Shown: positions 35,420 through 44,035 of the stretch, piece after piece
How the letters are laid out: each line of letters starts with the position of its first letter
Numbering within the stretch: position 1 is the first letter of the stretch
Assembly (NCBI RefSeq): GCF_023716465.1
Contig: NZ_CP092415.1
Coordinates: 2,147,501 to 2,211,500, forward strand
Reading direction: 5' to 3'
Length of the DNA stretch: 64,000 bases
From: Flagellimonas marinaquae
GTDB taxonomy: Bacteria; Bacteroidota; Bacteroidia; Flavobacteriales; Flavobacteriaceae
Position numbers and translations under genes: made by a program
The notes under the pieces: model-generated
The model's database searches: none
Seen by the model: the letters and a program-made list of their open reading frames with translations, nothing else
Told to the model about the DNA's origin: nothing

Positions 35420-36625
35420 TCAAACTTTACGGTAATTTTGATAGCTCAGTATTGCCAGTGCAAAAAGAATGAGTGTTGAGCCACTGAACAATACTGTTGT
35501 ATATTCTCTAAAAACCGGCCATTTGATCCAGGCAGCAAGCCCTTTATAAAAAATCAGCAGTTCAGTAAGCATAAAACCAACAAGGTACATTCCCATGGAT
35601 AAGTTGGACAACCTGATTAATTTGAAATAATCGCTTAGAAATAAAATTCCTAAACTTATTACCCCTAAAAATGTTAGGTGCAAGTAACCAATGGTCAGGT
35701 CCAGATAAGTTGCGATCAATTGGGCAAAATAGGGCAGGGCGGATATAATTTGCAATGTGATTTTTATCGTTAACAAAATCACTACCGTCTTGAGCAGTAG
35801 CTTTTGTTTTCCTGTTAATTTTAGTTTGAAGACAGTGCTTTTGATCATACTCCAGAAGTGGACAAAAGCGAACCATTGTAACATGGCCCCCAATCCCGCC
35901 AAAATATTGAGCCAAATGGATGCATTGGTCCAAAGTGCGGACAACAGAAAGCTCAACACTATGCTTAGGTTGATACTGATGAAGAAAATGGAGAAGGTTT
36001 TTTGGTGCAATTCCAGGTCCAATCGTTCCAATAGGTACATAAACATTCCCAGTATCGCAAGAACCATCCAGCCGTTATATTGAAAATGTAGATAGAAATA
36101 GATGGACAACCGGTACCAGACCGATTCAGGACCTACAGTGCTCATTATGGCACCTAGGGCCCATGGCCCTATACTGGAAATTATCATATAGATCAATGCA
36201 GCTTTTACTATTCTCAAGCTTTTTCTTCTTGTATGGACAGGGTCAATGTTTTTCCAAAAATGATAGGTGTAGATATAGGACAAAACCAAAAAGAGGGTGG
36301 AAAAAACTATGGAGGGAACGGCGTACCCTTGAAATGGAAAAGTCAGCAGCATACCAATGAGTGTGCCTTGGGTGCCCCAAAATAAACATTGGTACTTTTT
36401 TTTTGAGAAAACTTTTCGGTCTACAAAAAGGTAGTGGAGCATTGTGGTCAATGCAACATAGACCCAACCTAAAAGAGCAATGTGCGAGTGCCCATGTACC
36501 ATATACTTATAATTGAACCCGAACGGAAAAACGGCGTAGGAGCGGAGCAATAAGCCCAACAAGGCGGCAATCCCAAAATATAAAATTGCTATTTGTATAT
36601 GGCGGTTATATTTGTTTGCCTTCAT
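35420..36625 (-). CDS. Polytopic membrane protein of the nos cluster, possibly haem-binding
   Basis: A 401-residue protein with about twelve hydrophobic helices. Helix 2 carries YMVHGHSHIALLGWVY, and a central helix has YLHFQYNGWMVLAIL; histidines in such membrane positions resemble haem ligands of heme-copper oxidase subunit I and NnrS-like proteins, though no standard family signature is complete. It is the last gene after nosY (22 bp gap). The idea that it passes electrons or handles NO is inference. Similar unnamed genes are, from memory, found in other Bacteroidota nos clusters. Confidence 0.6.
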   Translation of the reverse strand: MKANKYNRHIQIAILYFGIAALLGLLLRSYAVFPFGFNYKYMVHGHSHIALLGWVYVALTTMLHYLFVDRKVFSKKKYQCLFWGTQGTLIGMLLTFPFQGYAVPSIVFSTLFLVLSYIYTYHFWKNIDPVHTRRKSLRIVKAALIYMIISSIGPWALGAIMSTVGPESVWYRLSIYFYLHFQYNGWMVLAILGMFMYLLERLDLELHQKTFSIFFISINLSIVLSFLLSALWTNASIWLNILAGLGAMLQWFAFVHFWSMIKSTVFKLKLTGKQKLLLKTVVILLTIKITLQIISALPYFAQLIATYLDLTIGYLHLTFLGVISLGILFLSDYFKLIRLSNLSMGMYLVGFMLTELLIFYKGLAAWIKWPVFREYTTVLFSGSTLILFALAILSYQNYRKV

Positions 36626-36646
36626 GCATTGCTATTGTGGTCCGTG

Positions 36647-37429
36647 TTAAAAATCCTTTCTTTTGGTTTTGTACCGTATTCCCAAAATGGGCAGAATGGT
36701 CCAAACGAGAAGTATGGCCATAGAGACCAAGAACCCGATATTTGTACCGAAAAAGCTTTTAAAAATGGCACCGGTGTATCCCAAAAGCGCAGAAATGTCC
36801 AATTTTAGGAGAATCAAAATTCGTGAAAGATCTATGGGGTTGAGTGCTGTGGCCACTAACGAAAAGTTATCCAAAGGATATTCTTCAAACATAATAAGGG
36901 ACATAAGAAACAGGCCATCGTAGACTACGGCCAAAAAGAGCCATAGCAACACGGCATACCCAAATCCTTTTATCTTGTTTTCGTTGCTTATGGCAATCAC
37001 AAAGGACAAGCCCACAAATATAAAGGTTAAAAATGCTCCCGTAACCAATAAAAGGGTGAAGTCGAATATGGCATTGCTCCGTAACAACCCGTACAATAAG
37101 AAGGGGATGCCCAGTCCCAATACCAAACTGAGGGTCAAAGAACCGGCCACACCAAAATATTGTCCCATAAATATGGAACTCCGTTTTATGGGCTGTGCCA
37201 ATAAGAGTTCGGTAAATTCGCGTGAATTGTAATAGTACATTACTCCAAAAATGGTACCTATTAACGGGATGAGAACAATAATAACATTCATTAATGTGAT
37301 CACTGCTTTGGATACATCGTTGTTAAGGAACAGCAAAACAAATCCGAGTGAAAGGTAAAAAAGAAAATAAACATAGCTCCAACGGCTACGGATAAGATCG
37401 TAAAAACTATATTTTAAAATTTTAAGCAT
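36647..37429 (-). CDS. nosY: NosY, ABC transporter permease for NosZ maturation
   Basis: A 260-residue permease with six hydrophobic helices (ABC-2 type). It begins MLKILKYSFYDLIRSRWSYVYFLFYLSLGF and has FGVMYYYNSREFTELLLAQPIKRSSIFMGQ, a NosY-typical block. With NosF and NosD it serves copper-site assembly of nitrous oxide reductase. Its start overlaps the end of nosF by 8 bases. Confidence 0.92.
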   Translation of the reverse strand: MLKILKYSFYDLIRSRWSYVYFLFYLSLGFVLLFLNNDVSKAVITLMNVIIVLIPLIGTIFGVMYYYNSREFTELLLAQPIKRSSIFMGQYFGVAGSLTLSLVLGLGIPFLLYGLLRSNAIFDFTLLLVTGAFLTFIFVGLSFVIAISNENKIKGFGYAVLLWLFLAVVYDGLFLMSLIMFEEYPLDNFSLVATALNPIDLSRILILLKLDISALLGYTGAIFKSFFGTNIGFLVSMAILLVWTILPILGIRYKTKRKDF

Positions 37430-38135
37430 GGCTGTCCGAAGTTGTTAGGGCCGCAATGGCATGTTCAAACGTGTTTTGGCGGGTCTGTTCCATCAATGTG
37501 TCGATACTACCTTTAAAATAGATTTCCCCCTCTAGCAGGTACAAAATCTCATCGGCAATTTCTTCAACAAATTGCATAATATGCGATGTGATCAAAATGG
37601 TTTTGCCCTGTTCTTTTTCCTTTTTTATAATTTTTTTTAGACTGATAAGGGCTTTGGGTTCCAATCCTGTTGTTGGTTCATCCAAAATAATAAGGGGACT
37701 ATCGAACATAAAGGTCAGAACAAGGTTTACTTTTTGTTTGGTTCCCCCGGAAAGTGTTGAAAGTTTTTTGTCCATAAAAGCTTCCAGGCCAAATTGTTCG
37801 ATCAAGGCTTGCTCACTGCTTGGACTGTTTCTTAGGTCCTTGATCATGCCGATCAATTCCTTTACCCTAATGTTGGGCGGAAAATTGGCAATTTGGGGGA
37901 GGTAGTCTATTTTTTTGCGGTATTTCCAATCTTTTTTAATGGTTTTGTCCAGTACCTTAATACTGCCCTTATCGGGGATTACCATGCCCAGTATACTTTT
38001 GATCAATGTGGTTTTTCCTGAACCATTGGGACCTAAAATAGCATAGATGCGCCCTTCGTCCACAGAGACATCAACTCCTTTTAGAACTGTATTTTTTCCG
38101 AATTTTTTATGTAGGTTTTTTATAGCAATGGTCAT
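37422..38135 (-). CDS. nosF: NosF, ABC transporter ATPase for NosZ maturation
   Basis: A 237-residue ABC ATPase with Walker A GPNGSGKTT (about residue 34-42), the signature LSGGTKQKV, Walker B LIILDEPTTGLEP and the switch His in TSHIM. It powers the NosDFY complex. It overlaps nosD by 4 bases (ATGA) and nosY by 8, so the three are translationally coupled. Confidence 0.95.
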   Translation of the reverse strand: MTIAIKNLHKKFGKNTVLKGVDVSVDEGRIYAILGPNGSGKTTLIKSILGMVIPDKGSIKVLDKTIKKDWKYRKKIDYLPQIANFPPNIRVKELIGMIKDLRNSPSSEQALIEQFGLEAFMDKKLSTLSGGTKQKVNLVLTFMFDSPLIILDEPTTGLEPKALISLKKIIKKEKEQGKTILITSHIMQFVEEIADEILYLLEGEIYFKGSIDTLMEQTRQNTFEHAIAALTTSDSHA

Positions 38136-39382
38136 GGTCGTTTGTGCATTAGTGGTTGTGGATCTTTTAGGTTGTCCGGAGTAAATACCGGAGATACTCT
38201 TTCCGAAAAGTCAATAATATCCATAAAAAGGCTTCGCAAAAGAACAATGGTCTCCGGAGTTCGGTTTACTACATAGGAGAATAATTTTACAGGTCGGTAA
38301 GGAACGTCGCCTATACCATCTTTGTCCAGGTCATATCCGGTGTAGCCACTCCAAAAATTTCCTTCGAACACATTGTCGTTCAATTTACTGTTATAAGAAA
38401 TATCAAAGGAGTTGTAAAGGAAGTTGTTACTCTTGAAACTATTAGTGTAACAGGCGCCGATTACCCGAATGGCCCATCCATTGCCAATAAAATCATTGTT
38501 GGTATAGTCAATGCGATTGGACCCCTCTATATTTATGCCGATGGTATTTTCCTCAAAGGTGTTTCCACTGATTTCTGCATCATTGATTTCCTTTAAAAGC
38601 ATACCATAGGCCGCGGTGCCCCAATTTTTTCGGAACGTATTGTTCCTCATGGTAATAAATTTGGAAAACATCACTGCCACTCCTGCACCGTTGTTTTCGA
38701 AAGTATTGTTTGCGTAAATATCGTTGTCGGAAAACATAAAATGCAAACCGTAGCGAAGGTTGTCCATGCTAACATTGTTGGTAATGGTAATGTGATCGGA
38801 GAATTCCAGATAGATACCGTCCCGGGTGCCTTGTACATGGTTTTTTAGTACTTCCACATCGGTGGAATACCAAAGTTGAATCCCGTTCCCGGAATTATAC
38901 TCGTCCACGGCTTCACCGATAATGCGGTTGTGGTACACTTTGCCATGGGAAGACTTTTCCAGATAGATACCAAAAAACAATTCCTCCAAAACCAAATGTT
39001 GGAGTAAGAAATTCTTGCTCTGGACCACCCGTATGGCGGCATTGTCCTTGGTATAACTAACACCAACATTGATGATGAACAGTCCATCCAAGGTTACATT
39101 GTCGGAGGTTATCCTAAAAATTTCACCTTTCTTTTCGCCGTCCACCACAGGGTAATCGATCCCTTTGATGACCAAAGGCTTGTCCACCAATATATCGAAC
39201 TCCTTGTAAGTCCCTTTTTGAACCAATAAGGTGTCTTGGGCACTGGCCATTTGAATGGTTTTTTTAATGGAGTTATGCTCACAGGTAGGGCAGATCGTCC
39301 AGCTTTTTGCCCAGACCATTTGTCCAAAAACGAGCAGGATGATCCATATTAAATTGGTGCGATGTGGATTGTTGAGTGCCAT
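38132..39382 (-). CDS. nosD: NosD, periplasmic copper-handling beta-helix protein
   Basis: A 416-residue exported protein (signal peptide ending near MVWAKS). It is made of right-handed beta-helix CASH repeats rich in N-N turns (ITNNVSMDNLRYGLHFMFSDND, MRNNTFRKNWGTAAYGMLLKE), the NosD pattern, and ends with SGYTGYDLDKDGIGDVPYRP, the conserved NosD tail. It delivers copper to NosZ with NosL and the NosFY transporter. Confidence 0.95.
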   Translation of the reverse strand: MALNNPHRTNLIWIILLVFGQMVWAKSWTICPTCEHNSIKKTIQMASAQDTLLVQKGTYKEFDILVDKPLVIKGIDYPVVDGEKKGEIFRITSDNVTLDGLFIINVGVSYTKDNAAIRVVQSKNFLLQHLVLEELFFGIYLEKSSHGKVYHNRIIGEAVDEYNSGNGIQLWYSTDVEVLKNHVQGTRDGIYLEFSDHITITNNVSMDNLRYGLHFMFSDNDIYANNTFENNGAGVAVMFSKFITMRNNTFRKNWGTAAYGMLLKEINDAEISGNTFEENTIGINIEGSNRIDYTNNDFIGNGWAIRVIGACYTNSFKSNNFLYNSFDISYNSKLNDNVFEGNFWSGYTGYDLDKDGIGDVPYRPVKLFSYVVNRTPETIVLLRSLFMDIIDFSERVSPVFTPDNLKDPQPLMHKRP

Positions 39383-39437
39383 GGTGTCTTTCAGATCAAA
39401 GAATTTTGATTTTAATTTCTTGAATGGGTACCCGGTT

Positions 39438-39737
39438 TTATCTGATAATCAAAAATTTGGCATCTTCCTTGGCAAGAACCCAATGTTCCACTTCTTTGGA
39501 AAAACTAAAATGTTGTTGCTCTTTTAAGTTAACGGTTTGATTTTGTATGTGAAAATTTATGTTGCCTTCCAAAACTATCAAATGGGCATCCTTGGGGGAA
39601 ACGTGCTTTGGGAACATCGCATTTTTAGCCAAGCTGATGCTCAATATTTCCAAGGTATTGTTCTTGACCAATTGCTCTATTTGAAGGTCGTTGAATGGTT
39701 GCTGGGCAATGGTATTGTCTATATCGATCATATACAT
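39438..39737 (-). CDS. Small cupin-like protein in the nos operon
   Basis: A 99-residue single cupin barrel (LIVLEGNINFHIQNQTVNLKEQQHFSFSKEVEHWVLAKEDAKFLII), with only partial metal motifs: His in PKHVSP and VEHWVL. No signal peptide. It lies 18 bp after nosL and 55 bp before nosD on the same strand. Role unknown; redox or ligand sensing, or metal handling, would fit the setting. Confidence 0.65.
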   Translation of the reverse strand: MYMIDIDNTIAQQPFNDLQIEQLVKNNTLEILSISLAKNAMFPKHVSPKDAHLIVLEGNINFHIQNQTVNLKEQQHFSFSKEVEHWVLAKEDAKFLIIR

Positions 39738-39754
39738 TGGTTTGTGATTTTTGG

Positions 39755-40195
39755 TTAGTCTTGGTATTGTTTTTTTAATTCGTTCCAGTTAAGTAGTTCC
39801 CCACCATTGGCGTCCAAGGTGTTCTTGGCCGCTTGTTCTTCGGAAAATGCACTTAAAAATGCACCCATGGGGCTGGGAATATTTTTGCTGATCAAATATG
39901 TAGCTTTGGTGGCATCTGTAAGTTCCCCGGGTCGATCAAAATCATTGGCCAGGAATAGGGCGACTTCATTTTCATCGAACTCCTTTAATTGGTTCATCAT
40001 ACATTCCACGGCATCAAAATTGTACACCTTTCCTTTTTTGGTTACCATTTGTGCAGCATGTTGCTTGTCCACGATTGTCATGCTACAATAGTGGCAGCCC
40101 ACATGGCCATAATCAATTGGTTTAGGTCCGATGGAACAACCGTACATACAGCCGAGTAGTACTAAAAATATGGAAATAGAAGGTTTCATACTCAA
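39755..40195 (-). CDS. nosL: NosL, copper-binding lipoprotein
   Basis: A 146-residue lipoprotein (LLGCMYGCS, lipobox near Cys16-20). The NosL motif GCHYCSMTI (CxxCxM, copper(I) site) is followed by FDAVECMM. NosL passes copper to NosD and the NosZ site. The start may be Met3. It follows the 203-residue membrane protein by 4 bp. Confidence 0.93.
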   Translation of the reverse strand: MSMKPSISIFLVLLGCMYGCSIGPKPIDYGHVGCHYCSMTIVDKQHAAQMVTKKGKVYNFDAVECMMNQLKEFDENEVALFLANDFDRPGELTDATKATYLISKNIPSPMGAFLSAFSEEQAAKNTLDANGGELLNWNELKKQYQD

Positions 40196-40199
40196 GGTT

Positions 40200-40811
40200 T
40201 TATTGTGTTTTAGTGCTTTTCCAACCTAGATAGCCTGCTGTTAGGGTTAGCATCATTCCTACGAACATGAGCCAGGCACCGGTAGATGGCAAAGAGGTTA
40301 CATCAAAATTCAACATTTTTACATGTCCCAACAATGGGGGCTTATAGGTCATTGGGGTTCCATCAGGGTTGGTCAACTTCATAATGGCATTAGGATCTAA
40401 GTTGGTGCCGTAATCGACCAACCATTCGTTAAAATCGTACATGCCCAATATTCCGAGGATGGACATCAAAATAAACCAGCCAAAAAACCATTGGTAGCTT
40501 ACTTTTTGGAGATAGCCAAGAATACCGATTAGAACTCCAAAGGCGACCATAAACCCTATGATCATAGGGAATGTGCCGAACTCCCACATATCCTCAGGCT
40601 TGGGCAATGTGTGCATACCTATATAATGGTTGAGACCATCTATATTCTGGATGTCGAATTCGTTGACACCTCGTAGTCCACTAATATGGATGTTCAATCC
40701 AAGTGGGTCTGGATATTGTGGAGCTCCCAACATAATGTTCCATAAAGGGAAGATGTACAGCCCCAATAAGAACAATGGGCCAAGGATCATTAAAATACTT
40801 GCCTTTTTCAT
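40200..40811 (-). CDS. Membrane protein of clade II nos clusters, unnamed
   Basis: A 203-residue protein with an N-terminal anchor (ILMILGPLFLLGLYIFPLWNI), a periplasmic part (GLRGVNEFDIQNIDGLNHYIGM), two central helices, a loop with YDFNEWLVDYGTNLDPNA, and a last helix (GAWLMFVGMMLTLTAGYLGW). Uncharacterised proteins of this type sit next to nosZ in Bacteroidota clusters (from memory). The N-H-Y and acidic stretches may be metal-binding; unproven. It is separated from nosZ by a terminator. Confidence 0.7.
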   Translation of the reverse strand: MKKASILMILGPLFLLGLYIFPLWNIMLGAPQYPDPLGLNIHISGLRGVNEFDIQNIDGLNHYIGMHTLPKPEDMWEFGTFPMIIGFMVAFGVLIGILGYLQKVSYQWFFGWFILMSILGILGMYDFNEWLVDYGTNLDPNAIMKLTNPDGTPMTYKPPLLGHVKMLNFDVTSLPSTGAWLMFVGMMLTLTAGYLGWKSTKTQ

Positions 40812-40870
40812 TTTATAAGATTTATAGGTTACAAACTGATTGTGGCTTTTTGGAGGTGGTTGATGTTCAA

Positions 40871-40910
40871 TTTGTAAAAAAGCGGGCAGGTCTAGGACAC
40901 GGCCCGCTTT
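40871..40910 (-). terminator. Terminator after nosZ, inside the nos cluster
   Basis: On the minus strand, AAAGCGGGC/GCCCGCTTT arms (40902-40910 and 40879-40887) with a 14-base loop run into TTTTTTA. It lies 24 bp after the nosZ stop and should reduce read-through to the maturation genes, giving more nosZ than nosDFY mRNA. Confidence 0.8.
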
Positions 40911-40933
40911 GATCGTTGGTGGGTCAATCCGAA

Positions 40934-42886
40934 TTATTCACCAAGAGACCATTTTAACTCTATATTGGAATTGGCAGGGGAAACCCTAACATACCCTTGC
41001 ATTTCTTGGTGCAATGCAGAACAGAAATCTGTACAATAGAACGGCCATACACCGACCTGCTTGGGTTCCCAGACCGATGTTTTGGTCTGGCCGGGCATGA
41101 TCAGTAACTCTGAGGTATTTTGACCCAAGATGGTAAATCCGTGCGGTACATCGAAATCCTGCTCATGATTGGTAATGTGGAAATATACTTTGTCACCTAC
41201 TTTGATACCCTCTATATTGTCCGGTGTAAAGTGGCTACGGATCATGGACATGTAAACATGTACCTCATTGCCGTCACGTACAACTTTTGAGCCGTCTGCC
41301 GTGGTTACCGCATAAGGGTGCTTGTTCTCGTCCAAGCGATATATTTTTTTGGACTTGGGGGCCAAAAGTTCAGCTGGGCACCCTGCTGCGTAATGGGGTT
41401 CTCCGTGTGTTGGAAAATCGTAGATCAATTCCATTTTGTCCCCGGAAATATCGTACAACTGTGCTGAGTGTTCCATTTCTGGGCCGGTGGGCAAGTAGCG
41501 ATCTTTGGTGATCTTGTTCATGGCCACTACATATTTGCCAAAGGGTTTTCTGGAGTTGCCTCCAGGAATCATAAGGTGCCCTACAGAGTAGTAAGTAGGT
41601 TTTCTATCTATTACTTCCCAAGTTCCCAGCTTCCATTTTACCACCTCGGAAGAAATAAAGAAGGTGGTATAGGCGTTGCCTTTGCCATCGAATTCGGTAT
41701 GCAATGGGCCAAGGCCTCCGCTCTTTACTTGTCCGGCCATAATATCCTCGAATTTAAGGATTGGGATACCATAGGCTTCGCCGTCGAATTTTTCACCCTC
41801 GATTGCGGCCAGCATTTTGTCGAATGAATGAACGGTTAAATCTGCGGATAGTTTCCCATTTCCAATTATATACTCACCGGTTGGGTCAACATCGCATCCA
41901 TGAGGCGATTTTGGTGTTGGCAAAAAGTAAACGGCTCCTGGAACTTTGGTAGGATCTACGGTAAGCACTTCTTTTTTCATGGTAGTGGTCCCGGTATGTG
42001 TCTCCTCCTCGTACACGTTATGTGCATAATTGGCCGGTATTTTGGTGCCGCCGCCATTGTTTACATATTCTTCAATTTTCTTCCAGTTAATGGCTGCAAT
42101 AAAATCTTTGTCGTTTTGGGAGGCATTCACCTCTAAAAGGGAGTTGGCCTCTTCTGTGTTGTAAGTGGTAAAGAAGAACCATCCATGGGATTTACCTCTA
42201 CCCGGATGAGAAAGATCATAATTGAAACCAGGCATCAATAGTTGGAATTTAATGTCCATCTCGCCGGTTTCTGGAGCAACACTGATAAACGTCAGGGCAC
42301 CTTTAAAGTTTCCTTTATATTCATTTATGGGCATGTCGCGCTGGGGTACGGGAACTGCAAAACGTGTACCGGCAACAACGTACTCGGTATTTTCTGTGAT
42401 AAAGGAAGAACTGTGGTTCCCTGCACTGTTGGGCACTTCAATAATTTCCTCCGTTTCAAAAGTGCTTAGACTGATACGGGCTATACGTGGGGTGTTGTTG
42501 CCATTGATAAATATCCAGCGACCGTCCAATTCGCCATTGGTCTGGGAGATATCTGGGTGGTGGGCATCGTCCCAAGGAACAAACCCATGAGATGTATTTA
42601 GCATGGGCTTCGTCTCTTCCGAGTATCCATACCCGGAGGTGGGAAATTGGGAGAATACTGGAATCTCCTTGAACATCCTGCCCGAAGGCAACCCGTAAAC
42701 GGTAAGATTTCCACTATATCCGCCGGAGAGGAAGGCATAGTACTCGTCCTGCTCGCCAGGAGCAACATATACTTTTTCGGCAGCGCTCGATGAGAGGGCG
42801 CCATTGGAACTCTGATTTTGCTGACCACATGAGATCAACATAAGCGCCGATCCAAGGGTGATGGTTAAATAACGATATATTTTCAT
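40934..42886 (-). CDS. nosZ: Nitrous oxide reductase, clade II
   Basis: A 650-residue multicopper enzyme reducing N2O to N2, the last step of denitrification. The N-terminal seven-bladed propeller carries CuZ histidines, beginning with DDAHHPD (His109-110). The C-terminal cupredoxin CuA site is complete: CTDFCSALHQEM gives Cys618, Cys622, His626, Met629. The signal is Sec-type with a lipobox (LMLISC, Cys20) rather than Tat, as in clade II. It lies 32 bp after the fasciclin gene and is followed by a terminator. Confidence 0.97.
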   Translation of the reverse strand: MKIYRYLTITLGSALMLISCGQQNQSSNGALSSSAAEKVYVAPGEQDEYYAFLSGGYSGNLTVYGLPSGRMFKEIPVFSQFPTSGYGYSEETKPMLNTSHGFVPWDDAHHPDISQTNGELDGRWIFINGNNTPRIARISLSTFETEEIIEVPNSAGNHSSSFITENTEYVVAGTRFAVPVPQRDMPINEYKGNFKGALTFISVAPETGEMDIKFQLLMPGFNYDLSHPGRGKSHGWFFFTTYNTEEANSLLEVNASQNDKDFIAAINWKKIEEYVNNGGGTKIPANYAHNVYEEETHTGTTTMKKEVLTVDPTKVPGAVYFLPTPKSPHGCDVDPTGEYIIGNGKLSADLTVHSFDKMLAAIEGEKFDGEAYGIPILKFEDIMAGQVKSGGLGPLHTEFDGKGNAYTTFFISSEVVKWKLGTWEVIDRKPTYYSVGHLMIPGGNSRKPFGKYVVAMNKITKDRYLPTGPEMEHSAQLYDISGDKMELIYDFPTHGEPHYAAGCPAELLAPKSKKIYRLDENKHPYAVTTADGSKVVRDGNEVHVYMSMIRSHFTPDNIEGIKVGDKVYFHITNHEQDFDVPHGFTILGQNTSELLIMPGQTKTSVWEPKQVGVWPFYCTDFCSALHQEMQGYVRVSPANSNIELKWSLGE

Positions 42887-42918
42887 TGTGTTAGGGTTTA
42901 TTTTTTGGATTTATTGAG

Positions 42919-43500
42919 CTATTGACTTGGAGGCAGGATTACTTTGTCCACCACATGGACAATTCCGTTTCCTGCCGGTACGCTACCAATTATTTTAGCG
43001 CCACCGATAAAAACATCATCCCCTTTTACCTCCACAGCTACATTTTGATTGTTCGCCTGCCCAAGTTTTTTAAACTTTTTTAGAAAATCCTTGGAGTAGT
43101 TGCCAGGGGTAACGTGATACTTCAAAATATTGGCCAGTGCATCTTTGTTTTCAGGTTTTAGTAAATCTTCTACGGTACCTTCGGGCAATGCATCGAAGGC
43201 GGCATTGGTTGGAGCAAATACCATTAAAGGTCCTGCATTTACCAATGCATTTTCCAAACTTGCGGCCTGTACCGCGGCCACTAAAGTGGTGTGGTCTTCC
43301 GAGCCTATTGCAATTTGAAGTACATTGGGCGTTGATCCATCATCTTCGATAAAAGCTTGTCCCTTGTTACTTTCCACAACAGTCGTGGATTCTTCTGGCT
43401 CTGCTGCCGTCGTAGTATTTTGGGACTTTTCCTTACATCCCATACTGAGTGCCAGTAGTAAAGAAAATCCCAGTGCAGTGAGTTTAATGGTTGATTTCAT
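42919..43500 (-). CDS. Fasciclin-domain lipoprotein
   Basis: A 193-residue lipoprotein (LALSMGC, Cys22) with one FAS1 domain from about residue 60 to 190: DHTTLVAAVQAASLENAL, GPLMVFAPTNAAFDALPEGTVEDLL, LKYHVTPG and GNGIVHVVDKVILPP. FAS1 domains mediate adhesion or protein contacts. Placed between cytochrome c and nosZ with gaps of 6 and 32 bp, it may scaffold the periplasmic N2O-reducing complex; that role is inference. Confidence 0.88.
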   Translation of the reverse strand: MKSTIKLTALGFSLLLALSMGCKEKSQNTTTAAEPEESTTVVESNKGQAFIEDDGSTPNVLQIAIGSEDHTTLVAAVQAASLENALVNAGPLMVFAPTNAAFDALPEGTVEDLLKPENKDALANILKYHVTPGNYSKDFLKKFKKLGQANNQNVAVEVKGDDVFIGGAKIIGSVPAGNGIVHVVDKVILPPSQ

Positions 43501-43506
43501 ATAGCT

Positions 43507-44016
43507 TTAATTTAAAGTTCTAAAGTACTCTAGGATGGCCCTTGCCTGTTCTTCCGTTAATCCTTGGTTGGACATAGGAGAACCGTTGAATTCTTGTAAA
43601 AGGTCACGGGCCAATGGGTCTTTCTGGACCATTTCCTGAGGGTTCAAGATCATGTTCATTACCCATTCCGGGGTTCTTCTTTCCAATATTCCGTTGGGTG
43701 CCGGACCAATGAATTTTTTGCCGATCCTGTGGCATGCCAGGCACATTTGGTCATAAACTTCCTTTCCTTTGGTAGCCATCGCTTGGTCAATATCTGCAGG
43801 TAACTCCACGGAAGTTACAGGACCAACGCCCTTGGTGCTCATATCTACCCTTTCGGAAGCTTTTACGGTGTTGGTGGTAGTTTCAACTGGTTGCTCCGTA
43901 GTTGTTTTTTTTCTCTGGACGCTAAATCCTTCTTCTTTTTGTTCTTTTTCCTTGCCGCCACAGCCAACAACCGCTAGGGCAAAGAATAGGGCCATTCCTT
44001 TCAGTAAATTATTCAT
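43507..44016 (-). CDS. c-type cytochrome lipoprotein, likely electron donor to NosZ
   Basis: A 169-residue lipoprotein (VVGCGG, Cys19) with one class I haem c domain: CLACH at about residue 93-97, the Lys-rich KKFIGPAPNGI after it, and a Met ligand in GSPMSNQG. A long charged linker precedes it. As first gene of the nos operon it probably passes electrons from the quinol chain to NosZ. Confidence 0.92.
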   Translation of the reverse strand: MNNLLKGMALFFALAVVGCGGKEKEQKEEGFSVQRKKTTTEQPVETTTNTVKASERVDMSTKGVGPVTSVELPADIDQAMATKGKEVYDQMCLACHRIGKKFIGPAPNGILERRTPEWVMNMILNPQEMVQKDPLARDLLQEFNGSPMSNQGLTEEQARAILEYFRTLN

Positions 44017-44035
44017 GTATAGGTTTTTTAAAATT

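Noticed and set aside
39395..39410. ATCAAA-GAAT-TTTGAT upstream of nosD as an FNR box
   Set aside because: The arms are in the opposite order to TTGAT-N4-ATCAA, so the core does not match.
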